From positions 1 through 64,000 of the forward strand of contig NZ_PTJD01000004.1 in assembly GCF_002934625.1 (NCBI RefSeq): a DNA stretch of 64,000 bases, in the 5' to 3' direction. The notes beneath the pieces were generated by a model. That model had not been told where the DNA came from and made no database searches. It saw nothing but the letters and a program-made list of their open reading frames with translations. Both the position numbers and the translations under genes were made by a program. The stretch is from Kineococcus xinjiangensis. Its GTDB lineage: Bacteria > Actinomycetota > Actinomycetes > Actinomycetales > Kineococcaceae. Shown here piece after piece: positions 14,584 through 22,778 of the stretch (position 1 is its first letter; each line of letters opens with the position of its first letter).

Positions 14584-16587
14584 ATGAGCACCCCCGGCCC
14601 CGCACGACGACGCGCCGGCCGCTACCGCTACTCGACGTGGCAGGGCGGCCCCGACCCGCTCGCCCCGCCCTACGACGTGCGGGCCGCCCTCGACCGCGTC
14701 GGGCGGGAGGTCCTCGACGGCGGCAGCCTGCGCGACGCCCTGCGCGAGCTGCTGCGCTCCGGCCCGGACGGCGGCCGGGGCCTGGACGAGCTGCGGGCCC
14801 GCGCCCAGCGGCTGCGGCGGCAGGCGCAGCGCCGCGGCGACCTCGACGGGGCCGTCACCCGCGCCCGCGCCCAGCTCGACCAGGCCCTCGCCGCGGAGCG
14901 CGCGGAGCTGGCCGCCCGCTCCGACGACGCCGCGCGCTTCGCCGAGGCCCGCCTCGACGCGCTGCCGCGCTCCACGTCCCAGGCGGTGCGGGAGCTCACC
15001 GAGTACGAGTGGGCGTCGGAGGAGGCCCGCACGACGTTCCAGCAGATCCTCGCCGGGCTGCGCCGCGACGTGATCGACCACCAGTTCCGCGGCCTGCGCG
15101 ACGCCCTCGGGGCGGGCGGGGAGGGCGCGCAGGACCGCGTGAAGGACATGCTCGCCGACCTCAACCGGCTGCTGGAGCGGCACTCCCGCGGCGCCGACAC
15201 CCCCGAGGAGTTCACGGAGTTCCTGCAGCGCCACGGGGACCTCTTCCCCGACGCGCCGAAGGACGTCGACGAGCTCATCGACTCCCTCGCCCGCCGCGCG
15301 GCCGCCGCCCAGCGCCTGCTGCAGTCGCTGTCGCCGAAGCAGCGGGAGGAGCTGGAGGCGCTGATGGCGGAGGCGTTCGGCGATCCGGACCTGCGCACGC
15401 AGATGGTCCAGCTCAACGACAACCTGCGCGCGCTGCGCCCGGACCTGGACTGGTCCAGGCGGCAGCGGCAGCAGGTGTCGCCGAACGCCGAGCCCCTCGG
15501 CTACGCCGACGCCGCAGGAGTGCTGGAGGAGCTCGCCGAGCTGGACGAGCTGGTGGACGCCCTGGGGCAGGAGCACGCCGGGGCCAGCCTGGACGACGTG
15601 GACGTGGAGTCGGTGGAGCGCCAGCTCGGGCGCGGGGCCGCGGACGACGTGCGGCGGCTGCGCGAGCTGGAGCGGGAGCTGCAGCGGCAGGGCTGGCTGA
15701 CGCCGTCGGCGCAGGGGCTCACCCTGTCGCCGAAGGCGCTGCGGCGGCTGGGGCAGACGGCGCTGCAGCGGGTCTTCGCCCGCACGCTGACCGGTGGGCG
15801 CGGCGGCCACGAGGACCGGAGCGCGGGTGGCGGCGGGGAGCCGACGGGGTCGTCGCGGCCGTGGCGCTTCGGCGACGAGCAGCCGCTGGACGTGGTGCGC
15901 ACCGTCTCCAACGCCCTGCGCCGCAGGGGGTTGGCAGAGTCGGGTGCGGTGCGGCTGTCCTGGGAGGACTTCGAGGTGGTGGAGACGGAGCGGCGCTCCT
16001 CCGCGGCCGTCGCCCTCTGCGTGGACCTGTCGTTCTCGATGGCGGCGGAGGGGCGCTGGGGGCCGATGAAGGAGACGGCCCTGGCGCTGTCGCACCTGGT
16101 GGGCACGAAGTTCCCGCAGGACGCGCTGCAGATCGTCGGGTTCGGGCTGCACGCGCTGCCGATGAACCTGCAGGAGCTGGCGGCGGTGGAACCGGACTAC
16201 GTGCAGGGCACGAACCTGCAGCACGCCCTCGGTCTGGCACGGCGGCACCTGCGCCGGCACGCGGACTCCGAGCCGGTGGTGCTGGTCGTGACGGACGGCG
16301 AGCCGACGGCGCACCTGGAGGAGGACGGGGAGGCGGTCTTCGCGTGGCCGCCCACGGCGGCGACGGTCCGGGCGACGCTGGCGGAGGTGGACCAGCTCAC
16401 CCGCTTCGGCGCGACGGTGAACCTGTTCATGCTCGGTGAGGACCCGGGACTGCGCCGCTTCGTCGACGCGGTGGCCCGGCGCAACGGCGGGCGGGTTCTG
16501 ACGCCGAGCCCGGAGCGGCTGGGGCAGTACGTCGTCGACGACTACCTGCGCGCCCGCTCGGGCCGCCGGGGCCGCCGCGCCTCGTGA
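14584..16587 (+). CDS. VWA-domain protein, probable partner of the ChlI-like ATPase
   Basis: A 667-residue protein. The first 450 residues are largely helical and charged, with no recognised domain. The C-terminal third is a von Willebrand A domain with a full MIDAS metal site: DLSFS at 481-485, the GTNLQHAL threonine and VTDGEPT. This resembles the actinobacterial VWA proteins that sit next to a ChlI-like ATPase and mirror the ChlD/ChlI pair of magnesium chelatase. Here the ATPase gene is 9.7 kb away at 3407-4855, so the pair has been separated. The protein probably binds its target through the MIDAS and recruits the ATPase; the client is unknown. ATG follows a leaderless -10. Confidence 0.82.
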   Translation: MSTPGPARRRAGRYRYSTWQGGPDPLAPPYDVRAALDRVGREVLDGGSLRDALRELLRSGPDGGRGLDELRARAQRLRRQAQRRGDLDGAVTRARAQLDQALAAERAELAARSDDAARFAEARLDALPRSTSQAVRELTEYEWASEEARTTFQQILAGLRRDVIDHQFRGLRDALGAGGEGAQDRVKDMLADLNRLLERHSRGADTPEEFTEFLQRHGDLFPDAPKDVDELIDSLARRAAAAQRLLQSLSPKQREELEALMAEAFGDPDLRTQMVQLNDNLRALRPDLDWSRRQRQQVSPNAEPLGYADAAGVLEELAELDELVDALGQEHAGASLDDVDVESVERQLGRGAADDVRRLRELERELQRQGWLTPSAQGLTLSPKALRRLGQTALQRVFARTLTGGRGGHEDRSAGGGGEPTGSSRPWRFGDEQPLDVVRTVSNALRRRGLAESGAVRLSWEDFEVVETERRSSAAVALCVDLSFSMAAEGRWGPMKETALALSHLVGTKFPQDALQIVGFGLHALPMNLQELAAVEPDYVQGTNLQHALGLARRHLRRHADSEPVVLVVTDGEPTAHLEEDGEAVFAWPPTAATVRATLAEVDQLTRFGATVNLFMLGEDPGLRRFVDAVARRNGGRVLTPSPERLGQYVVDDYLRARSGRRGRRAS

Positions 16588-16605
16588 CGCGGGCGGCCCC
16601 GGCGG
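16563..16605. terminator. Hairpin between the VWA gene and the gamma-synthase gene
   Basis: A 14-base stem (16563-16576 with 16592-16605) spans the stop codon of the VWA gene with a 15-base loop. It sits between convergent genes and could stop transcription from both sides. Confidence 0.5.
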
Positions 16606-16620
16606 TGCCCGGCGGCGGCC

Positions 16621-17838
16621 TCAGCCGAGGGCGCGCTCCAGGTCGGCGATGAGGTCGTCGGCGTCCTCAATGCCCACGGACAGCCGCACCAGGTCGTCCG
16701 GCACCTCCAGCGGGGAGCCTGCCGTGGACGCGTGCGTCATCCGCCCCGGGTGCTCGATGAGGGACTCGACCCCGCCGAGGGACTCCCCCAGCGTGAACAG
16801 CTCCGCACCCTTGCAGACCTGCAGGGCGTCCTCGGCGCTGCGCGTGCGGAAGCTGACCATGCCCCCGAAGCGGCGCATCTGCTTGGCGGCGACGGCGTGG
16901 TTGGGGTGGGACTCCAGACCGGGGTAGAGGATCGTCGTGACGCGCGGGTGCCGGGCGAGGAACTCCACGACCGCCTCGGCGTTGTCGCAGTGCCGCTCCA
17001 TCCGGACCGCGAGGGTCTTCAGGCCGCGCTGCACGAGCCAGGAGTCGAACGGCCCCGGCACCGCGCCCATCGCGTTCTGGTGGAAGCCGATGCGCTCGGT
17101 GAGGGTGGAGCCACGCCCGTCCTCGCGGTCGCGGACGACGACCGCACCGCCGACGACGTCGGAGTGCCCGCCGGCGTACTTCGTCGTGGAGTGCACGACG
17201 ACGTCCGCGCCCAGCACCAGCGGCGTCTGCAGGTAGGGCGTGGCGAAGGTGTTGTCCACCACGAGCAGCGCGCCGGCGTCGTGGGCGATCGCCGCCAGCG
17301 CGGCGACGTCGCCGATGGTCAGCAGCGGGTTGGTGGGCGTCTCCACCCACAGCAGGCGGGTGCGGCCGGGCTGGACCGCCGCGCGCACGGCGTCGAGGTC
17401 GGCGACGTTGGCGGGGGTGTGCTCGATCCCCCACGGCCCGGCGACCTTGTTGACGAGTCGGTAGGTGCCGCCGTAGGCGTCGTTGGGGACGACCAGGTGG
17501 TCGCCGGGGCGGCACAGCGCCCGCAGGATCGTGTCCTCCGCGGCGAGGCCGGAGGCGAAGGCGTAGCCGGCGTCGCCCTGCTCCAGGGAGGCGATCTGCT
17601 CCTCCAGCGCGCTGCGGGTGGGGTTGCCGGAGCGGGAGTACTCGTAGCCGGTGCCCAGCCCGGTGCGCAGGCCGCCGACGCCGTCCTGCTTGTAGGTGGA
17701 GACCTGGTAGATGGGGGTGACGACGGCGCCGGTGGCGGGGTCGGCCTCCTGCCCGGCGTGGATGGCGCGGGTGGAGAAGCCGGGCAGGCGGGCGGCGTCG
17801 GGGGTCTGCTCGTCGGGCGCGGGGGCGTCAGCGGTCAC
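16621..17838 (-). CDS. Cystathionine gamma-synthase/gamma-lyase (Cys/Met metabolism PLP enzyme)
   Basis: The 405-residue enzyme belongs to the Cys/Met PLP family: [20 protein letters not shown], the PLP lysine K220 in [10 protein letters not shown] and the C-terminal [18 protein letters not shown]. Such proteins either join homoserine esters to cysteine (MetB) or split cystathionine to cysteine (gamma-lyase), and the sequence alone does not separate these. With cbs at 41201-42577 the cell has both arms for homocysteine-to-cysteine transsulfuration. The GTG at 17838 has a TAGGCT hexamer seven bases upstream and no Shine-Dalgarno. msrA is divergent from it. Confidence 0.9.
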   Translation of the reverse strand: MTADAPAPDEQTPDAARLPGFSTRAIHAGQEADPATGAVVTPIYQVSTYKQDGVGGLRTGLGTGYEYSRSGNPTRSALEEQIASLEQGDAGYAFASGLAAEDTILRALCRPGDHLVVPNDAYGGTYRLVNKVAGPWGIEHTPANVADLDAVRAAVQPGRTRLLWVETPTNPLLTIGDVAALAAIAHDAGALLVVDNTFATPYLQTPLVLGADVVVHSTTKYAGGHSDVVGGAVVVRDREDGRGSTLTERIGFHQNAMGAVPGPFDSWLVQRGLKTLAVRMERHCDNAEAVVEFLARHPRVTTILYPGLESHPNHAVAAKQMRRFGGMVSFRTRSAEDALQVCKGAELFTLGESLGGVESLIEHPGRMTHASTAGSPLEVPDDLVRLSVGIEDADDLIADLERALG

Positions 17839-17845
17839 GGCCCCG

Positions 17846-17851
17846 AGCCTA
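17846..17851 (-). promoter_or_regulatory. Leaderless -10 hexamer TAGGCT for the gamma-synthase/lyase gene
   Basis: Read on the minus strand, TAGGCT ends seven bases before the GTG at 17838. It decides the start codon because no Shine-Dalgarno exists. Confidence 0.5.
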
Positions 17852-17914
17852 ACCGGGGAACGCGCAGGGCCCGCCGGTGGTTGCAGGGGGCAGACAGCGA
17901 GAGGAGCAGGACCC

Positions 17915-18586
17915 GTGATCTTCGGCAACCCCTTCAAGACCCGCATGGTGACTCCCGAGGAGGCCCTGCCGGGGCGGGCGAGCCGCCCGTACTCCGTGCC
18001 CCGCGACCACGCGGTGCTCGGCACGCCGCTGGAGGGCCCGTGGCCGGAGGGCACCGAGGTCCTCCACGTCGCGATGGGCTGCTTCTGGGGTGCTGAGCGC
18101 ATCTTCTGGCAGCAGCCGGGCGTGGTCACCACCGCCGTCGGCTACATGGGCGGCTTCACCCCCCACCCGACGTACGAGGAGTCCTGCACCGGTCGCACGG
18201 GCCACGCCGAGGCCGTCCTCGTCGCCTACGACCCGGCGCGGACCAGCCCGGAGCGGCTGCTGAAGGTGTTCTGGGAGAACCACGACCCCACCCAGGGGTT
18301 CCGGCAGGGCAACGACCGCGGCACCGAGTACCGCTCGGCGGTCTACTGGACGAACGACGCCCAGCGCGCCGCCGTGGAGGCCACCCGCGACACCTTCCAG
18401 CGCACCCTGACGGAGCACGGCCACGGGAAGATCACCGCGGAGCTGCGCCCGGCCTCGGAGGCGGGGCCGTTCTACTACGCCGAGGACTACCACCAGCAGT
18501 ACCTGGCGAAGGTGCCCAACGGCTACTGCAACCACGGCCCCAACGGCATGACGTGCCAGATCGGCCTGGCCACCGCCGACGGCTGA
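17915..18586 (+). CDS. msrA: Peptide-methionine (S)-S-oxide reductase MsrA
   Basis: MsrA reduces methionine-S-sulfoxide in oxidised proteins or as the free amino acid, using thioredoxin. The 223 residues hold the catalytic C56 in the motif GCFWGAE, the [13 protein letters not shown] substrate loop and [11 protein letters not shown]; a further cysteine in PNGYCNHG can act as resolving residue. Its length is that of the longer MsrA form. GTG 17915 has a GAGGAG Shine-Dalgarno nine bases upstream. It is divergent from a Cys/Met-metabolism gene, so both may respond to sulfur or oxidative conditions. Confidence 0.95.
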   Translation: MIFGNPFKTRMVTPEEALPGRASRPYSVPRDHAVLGTPLEGPWPEGTEVLHVAMGCFWGAERIFWQQPGVVTTAVGYMGGFTPHPTYEESCTGRTGHAEAVLVAYDPARTSPERLLKVFWENHDPTQGFRQGNDRGTEYRSAVYWTNDAQRAAVEATRDTFQRTLTEHGHGKITAELRPASEAGPFYYAEDYHQQYLAKVPNGYCNHGPNGMTCQIGLATADG

Positions 18587-18620
18587 GCCGGCCGGTCCGC
18601 GCCGACCCGTGCCCGGCCCC

Positions 18621-20933
18621 TCAGCGGGGGGACCAGGCCTCCGCCGTGGTGAGGATCGCCTCGACCTGGGCGGCGGGCACGGGACGGCCGAACAGCCAGC
18701 CCTGCGACGTCTCGCAGCCCAGGTCCTGCAGGACGGTGTGCTGGCGCTCCTCCTCCACCCCCTCCGCGACGACGGAGAGGTTCAGGGCGTGCGCCATGGA
18801 CACGATCGCCGCGACGAGCCGGGTGTCGCTGGGGTCCTCCCCCAGTCCGCTGACGAAGGAGCGGTCGACCTTCACGACGTCGACGGGCAGGGCCTTGAGG
18901 ATGGCCAGGCTGGAGTAGCCGGTGCCGAAGTCGTCGATGGCGATGCGGACGCCGGCCCGCCGCAGCTTGGCCAGCGTGGCCCGCGCACCGGCGGGGTCCG
19001 CCATGACCGCCGTCTCCGTGATCTCCAGCCCGAGGGCGGCCCCGGGCAGCCCGGCCCCCGCCAGCGCCACCGCGACCGTCTCCACGAACCCCGGGTCGGC
19101 GAGCTGGTGGGGGGACACGTTGACCCACATCGTCAGGCCCCGGGCGACGGGGTGGCTCGCCCGCCACGCCGCGAGCTGCGTGCAGGCGTCGGTGAGGACG
19201 CGGCGGCCGAGCTCGACGATGAGCCCGCTCTCCTCGGCCAGGGGGATGAAGTCCGCCGGGGAGACGTGGCCGACGCCGGGTCGGACCCAGCGCAGCAGGG
19301 CCTCGAAGCCCACCAGCTCGCCGGTGGCCGTGTCGATCTCCGGCTGGTAGGCGAGGTGGAACTCGTCGGTGCCGACGGCGTCGCGCAGCGCGAGGTCCAG
19401 CTCCAGGTGCGCCGCGGCGTGCGTGCGCAGGGCGGCGTCGCAGACCTGGACCCGTGCGCGCCCCGCCCGCTTGGCGTGGTGCACGGCCATGTCGGCGTCG
19501 CGCAGCAGGACGTTGAGGTCGCTGGTGGCGCTGAGCGCGGTGGTGGTCAGCCCCACGCTGGCGGAGAAGTTGAGGGCGTGGCCGCGGATCTCCACCGGCC
19601 GTGCGAAGCAGCCCACCACCCGCTCGGCCACCGCCTGCGCCGTGTCCGGCGACACGTCGGGCAGGACGACGGCGAACGCGTTGCCCGCGAAGCGGCTGAT
19701 GACGTCGCCGGAGCGCAGCACCGCGCGCAGCGCCTGGGCCGAGGACGCCAGGTACGCGTCGCCGGCGGCGTGGCCGAGGGAGTCGTTGACCAGCTTGAAG
19801 CGGTCGACGTCGCAGAGGAGGACGGCGTGCACGGACCCCGGCGCCGGGCGGCGGGCGAGGACGTCCTCGGAGGCGACGAGGAAGGCGGCGCGGTTGAGCA
19901 GCCCGGTCACCGTGTCCTGGGTGGCGAGGCGGGTCAGCAGCCGGGCGGACCGGTTCCGCTCGATGGCCACGCGGGTCAGGTCGCGGAAGCCCGCGATGGT
20001 GGTGTCGTCGGCCGCGACCGCCCGGCCGGGCTCGCGGCCGTAGAGTGCGAACGTGCCGAGCGCCTCGCCGTCGTCGCCGAGGACGGGCAGGGACGTGCAG
20101 GAGGCCAGCCCGTGGCGGGCGGCCAGGTCCCGGAAGCCGACCCACTTGGGATCGGTCGCGATGTCGGTCACGACGACCGTCTCGCGCCGGTGCACCGCCG
20201 TCCCGCAGGAGCCGACGCAGTCCCCCGCGCGGACCCCGTCGATGGCCTCGCGGTACTCCGCGGGAAGGCTGGGGGCCGCCCCGTCGCGCAGCGTCACGCC
20301 GTCCTCGTCGAGCAGGAGCACCGAGCACAGCACCTCGGGTCCCAGCAGCCGCTCGACGTGACGGGCCAGCCGGTCGAGGACGTCGGGCAGGGGGTGGCCT
20401 GCGGCGACCGCCTCGAGGACGTCGCGCTGCGCCTCCTGCTCGGTGCGGCGCCGGCGCTCCGCGAGGAGCAGCCCGCCCTGCCGGGCGAGGTCCTCCACCG
20501 CGGCCAGGACGCGCTCGCCGCAGACCGAGCCGGGGGCGTCGCCCAGGACGCAGACGCTGCCGAGCACCTCGCCCGAGGGGTCCAGCAGGGGCGCTCCGAC
20601 GTAGGAGCGGACGTGGCCCATCCCGATGTCCGGGGCATCGGCGAAGCCGGGGTCCACGTCGTAGTCGGGGATGCAGACCCCCTGGCCCGCGAGGACGACG
20701 CGGGCGCAGGCGGTGAACTCCGCCGGGACCTCCAGCACCGCGGGCATCGCCGGGTCGGTGCTCGCCACGACGATCAGCCGCTGCGGCGTGACCAGGGTGA
20801 CGCAGCCGATCCCGCCGCCGACCGCGGCCGCGAGGCGGGCCAGGCCCCGGAAGTCCTCCGCCAGCTCCGGCAGGGAACGTTCGAGGTCCTCGATCAGGCT
20901 CGCCCGCCCGGGGGCGGAGACGGCGCGGCGCAT
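18621..20933 (-). CDS. GAF-GAF-GGDEF(degenerate)-EAL c-di-GMP phosphodiesterase
   Basis: A 770-residue sensor protein. Two GAF domains (about 15-165 and 180-320) lead into a GGDEF domain whose signature reads AGNAF at 416-420, so cyclase activity is not expected. The EAL domain is complete, with E544-A-L in FEALLRW, VNVSPHQL, EITETAV, DDFGTGYSS, VKVDRSFV and AEGVEEE. It should hydrolyse c-di-GMP to pGpG, with the dead GGDEF possibly sensing GTP. ATG 20933 is preferred because AGGAGG lies eight bases upstream; the open frame continues to 21152 but that extension overlaps a terminator-like hairpin. It lies downstream of the symporter gene. Confidence 0.87.
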   Translation of the reverse strand: MRRAVSAPGRASLIEDLERSLPELAEDFRGLARLAAAVGGGIGCVTLVTPQRLIVVASTDPAMPAVLEVPAEFTACARVVLAGQGVCIPDYDVDPGFADAPDIGMGHVRSYVGAPLLDPSGEVLGSVCVLGDAPGSVCGERVLAAVEDLARQGGLLLAERRRRTEQEAQRDVLEAVAAGHPLPDVLDRLARHVERLLGPEVLCSVLLLDEDGVTLRDGAAPSLPAEYREAIDGVRAGDCVGSCGTAVHRRETVVVTDIATDPKWVGFRDLAARHGLASCTSLPVLGDDGEALGTFALYGREPGRAVAADDTTIAGFRDLTRVAIERNRSARLLTRLATQDTVTGLLNRAAFLVASEDVLARRPAPGSVHAVLLCDVDRFKLVNDSLGHAAGDAYLASSAQALRAVLRSGDVISRFAGNAFAVVLPDVSPDTAQAVAERVVGCFARPVEIRGHALNFSASVGLTTTALSATSDLNVLLRDADMAVHHAKRAGRARVQVCDAALRTHAAAHLELDLALRDAVGTDEFHLAYQPEIDTATGELVGFEALLRWVRPGVGHVSPADFIPLAEESGLIVELGRRVLTDACTQLAAWRASHPVARGLTMWVNVSPHQLADPGFVETVAVALAGAGLPGAALGLEITETAVMADPAGARATLAKLRRAGVRIAIDDFGTGYSSLAILKALPVDVVKVDRSFVSGLGEDPSDTRLVAAIVSMAHALNLSVVAEGVEEERQHTVLQDLGCETSQGWLFGRPVPAAQVEAILTTAEAWSPR

Positions 20934-21063
20934 GTCGGTCGCCTCCTGCACCGCGACCACCGCCCTCCCGCATCCGCCGCCCTCGCAGGGCGGTCCTCCC
21001 TGGTGCATCGGCGCGTCCGGCCCCCGCTCGATCGGTCGATCGGGTGAACCGGGGTGCGCGGCC

Positions 21064-21096
21064 CGTGCCGACGGGCCCCACGGGCCCGTCGGCACG
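21064..21096 (-). terminator. Hairpin terminator after the symporter gene
   Basis: A perfect 15-base stem (21064-21078 with 21082-21096) and three-base loop lies six bases beyond the stop codon of the alanine/sodium symporter. It separates that gene from the EAL gene on the same strand. There is no T-tract. Confidence 0.75.
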
Positions 21097-21102
21097 ACCG
21101 GC

Positions 21103-22560
21103 TCAGACGCGGTGGCCGACCTTCGGTTCGGCGCCCTCTCCGGTCCAGACACCCCCGGGCAGGTCAGCGGGCAGGTCGGGGTTGCCGACGGCGCGGAAGA
21201 CGGGGTCCTCGCCCCTGCGGGCCTGACGCTCGAAGTCGCGCAGCGCGCCGAGGGCCCACTTGCCCAGGAGGACGATCGCCACCAGGTTGACCAGGGCCAT
21301 CAGGCCCATCGCCACGTCGGCGAGCGCCCACACGACCGTCAGCTCCAGGACCGCACCGGCGCCGACGAGGGCGACGACGAGGGTGCGGAACACCAGCAGG
21401 CTCACCGGCCGAGCCCGCAGGTAGGACATGTTCACCTCGGCGTAGGAGTAGTTGCCGAGGACGGAGGAGAACGCGAAGACGAACACCAGCAGCGTCATGA
21501 CGGGGGTCAGGCCGGTGCCGAGCTCGTGCGCCACGGCCGCCTGCGTGAGCGTCGCACCCTCCACGTCGGAGCCGGGGGTGTACACCTCCGGTCCGGCGCT
21601 GAGGATGATGAAGGCCGTCGCGGAGCAGACGACGATGGTGTCGACGAAGACGCCGAGGGACTGCACCAGGCCCTGCTTGACGGGGTGGCTGGTGGTGGCG
21701 GTGGCGGCGGCGTTGGGGGCGCTGCCCATGCCGGCCTCGTTGGAGAACAGCCCGCGCTTGGCGCCGTTGAGCAGCGCCGCGGCGATCCCGCCGGTGATGC
21801 CCGCGGCGGCCTCCCCGAAACCGAAGGCGGCGGTGACGATCTGGACGAGCACGTCGCCCATCGCGGTGATGTTCGTCGCGACGACCACGAGGGCCAGCAG
21901 GAGGTAGACCAGCGCCATCAGCGGGGCCACCACCTCGGCGACGCGGGCGATGCGGCGGACGCCGCCGAAGACGACGGGCGCGGTGAGGGCGATGAGCAGC
22001 AGGGCCGTCCAGCCCTCGCCGACGCCGTGGCCCTCGGCGAGGACACCGCTGATGGTGTTGGCCTGGACCATGTTGAAGGCGAAGCCGAAGGTGAAGATGA
22101 GCAGGACGGCGAAGAGGACGCCCCCGCCGCGGGAGTTCAGGCCGCGCTCGATGTAGTAGGCGGGCCCGCCCCGGAAGGTGCCGTCGGCCGCGGGCACCTT
22201 GAAGACCTGCGCCAGCGTGGACTCGACGAGGGCGGTCGCCATGCCGACGAGGGCCACGACCCACATCCAGAAGATGGCGCCGGGCCCGCCGAGGGTCAGG
22301 GCGATCGCGACGCCGGCGATGTTGCCGGTGCCGACGCGGGAGGCCAGGCCGACGGCGAACGCCTGGAAGGAGGAGATCCCGCCCTCCGCGCCGGTGCGGG
22401 AGGAGGCGACCTGGCGCAGCATCCGGCCGAAGAGTCGCACCTGCACGAAGCGGGTGCGGATGCCGAAGTAGAGGCCGACGCCGAGCAGGACGTAGACGAG
22501 GACGTACGTCCAGAGGACGTCGGACACCGGGTCGATCAGGTTCTGTTGGATGAGGTCCAT
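21103..22560 (-). CDS. Alanine or glycine:cation symporter (AGCS family)
   Basis: A 485-residue inner-membrane protein with about ten to eleven hydrophobic segments. Family hallmarks include GGISSFQAFAVGLASRVGTGNIAGVA, GGPAYYIERGL and NEAGMGSAPNAAATA. Members import alanine or glycine with sodium or protons. The ATG at 22560 has a GGAGG Shine-Dalgarno six bases upstream. It ends in a strong hairpin and has its own 218-base upstream region, so it is probably a single-gene unit. Confidence 0.92.
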   Translation of the reverse strand: MDLIQQNLIDPVSDVLWTYVLVYVLLGVGLYFGIRTRFVQVRLFGRMLRQVASSRTGAEGGISSFQAFAVGLASRVGTGNIAGVAIALTLGGPGAIFWMWVVALVGMATALVESTLAQVFKVPAADGTFRGGPAYYIERGLNSRGGGVLFAVLLIFTFGFAFNMVQANTISGVLAEGHGVGEGWTALLLIALTAPVVFGGVRRIARVAEVVAPLMALVYLLLALVVVATNITAMGDVLVQIVTAAFGFGEAAAGITGGIAAALLNGAKRGLFSNEAGMGSAPNAAATATTSHPVKQGLVQSLGVFVDTIVVCSATAFIILSAGPEVYTPGSDVEGATLTQAAVAHELGTGLTPVMTLLVFVFAFSSVLGNYSYAEVNMSYLRARPVSLLVFRTLVVALVGAGAVLELTVVWALADVAMGLMALVNLVAIVLLGKWALGALRDFERQARRGEDPVFRAVGNPDLPADLPGGVWTGEGAEPKVGHRV

Positions 22561-22778
22561 CCGTGCCTCCGCATCTGAGGGGGTGCCGCGCCCGTTCCCG
22601 TGGTCCTCGCCGGCCGGGCGGGTCGCTGCGCGGACGTCGACGTCCTCGTGGACGTCCGCGGGCCCCGCTGCCGAGGAGGAGATCATCGTCGCCCGGGCGA
22701 GCGAATTGTCCAGGCTGGACGGACCGTACCAGGCGATTCGCCCAGGAGTGCACCCTCGAACCGGGCAGATCGACCGGT

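Noticed and set aside
12731-14605. 624-codon open frame on the minus strand opposite pucR
   Set aside because: It has shadow composition and no recognisable motif; pucR on the + strand has full domain matches.
13684-16314. 876-codon minus frame opposite the VWA gene
   Set aside because: It is a shadow of pucR and VWA coding, and the stretch over the palindromic repeats shows it is not constrained as protein.
20934-21152. N-terminal extension of the EAL protein to 21152
   Set aside because: It would run through the symporter terminator hairpin, is low in complexity and lacks a Shine-Dalgarno; ATG 20933 has AGGAGG.
22561-22778. Search for a small gene between the symporter and penicillin-binding protein genes
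   Set aside because: No frame with Shine-Dalgarno or protein-like composition was found; a TACGGT on the minus strand lacks a matching -35.
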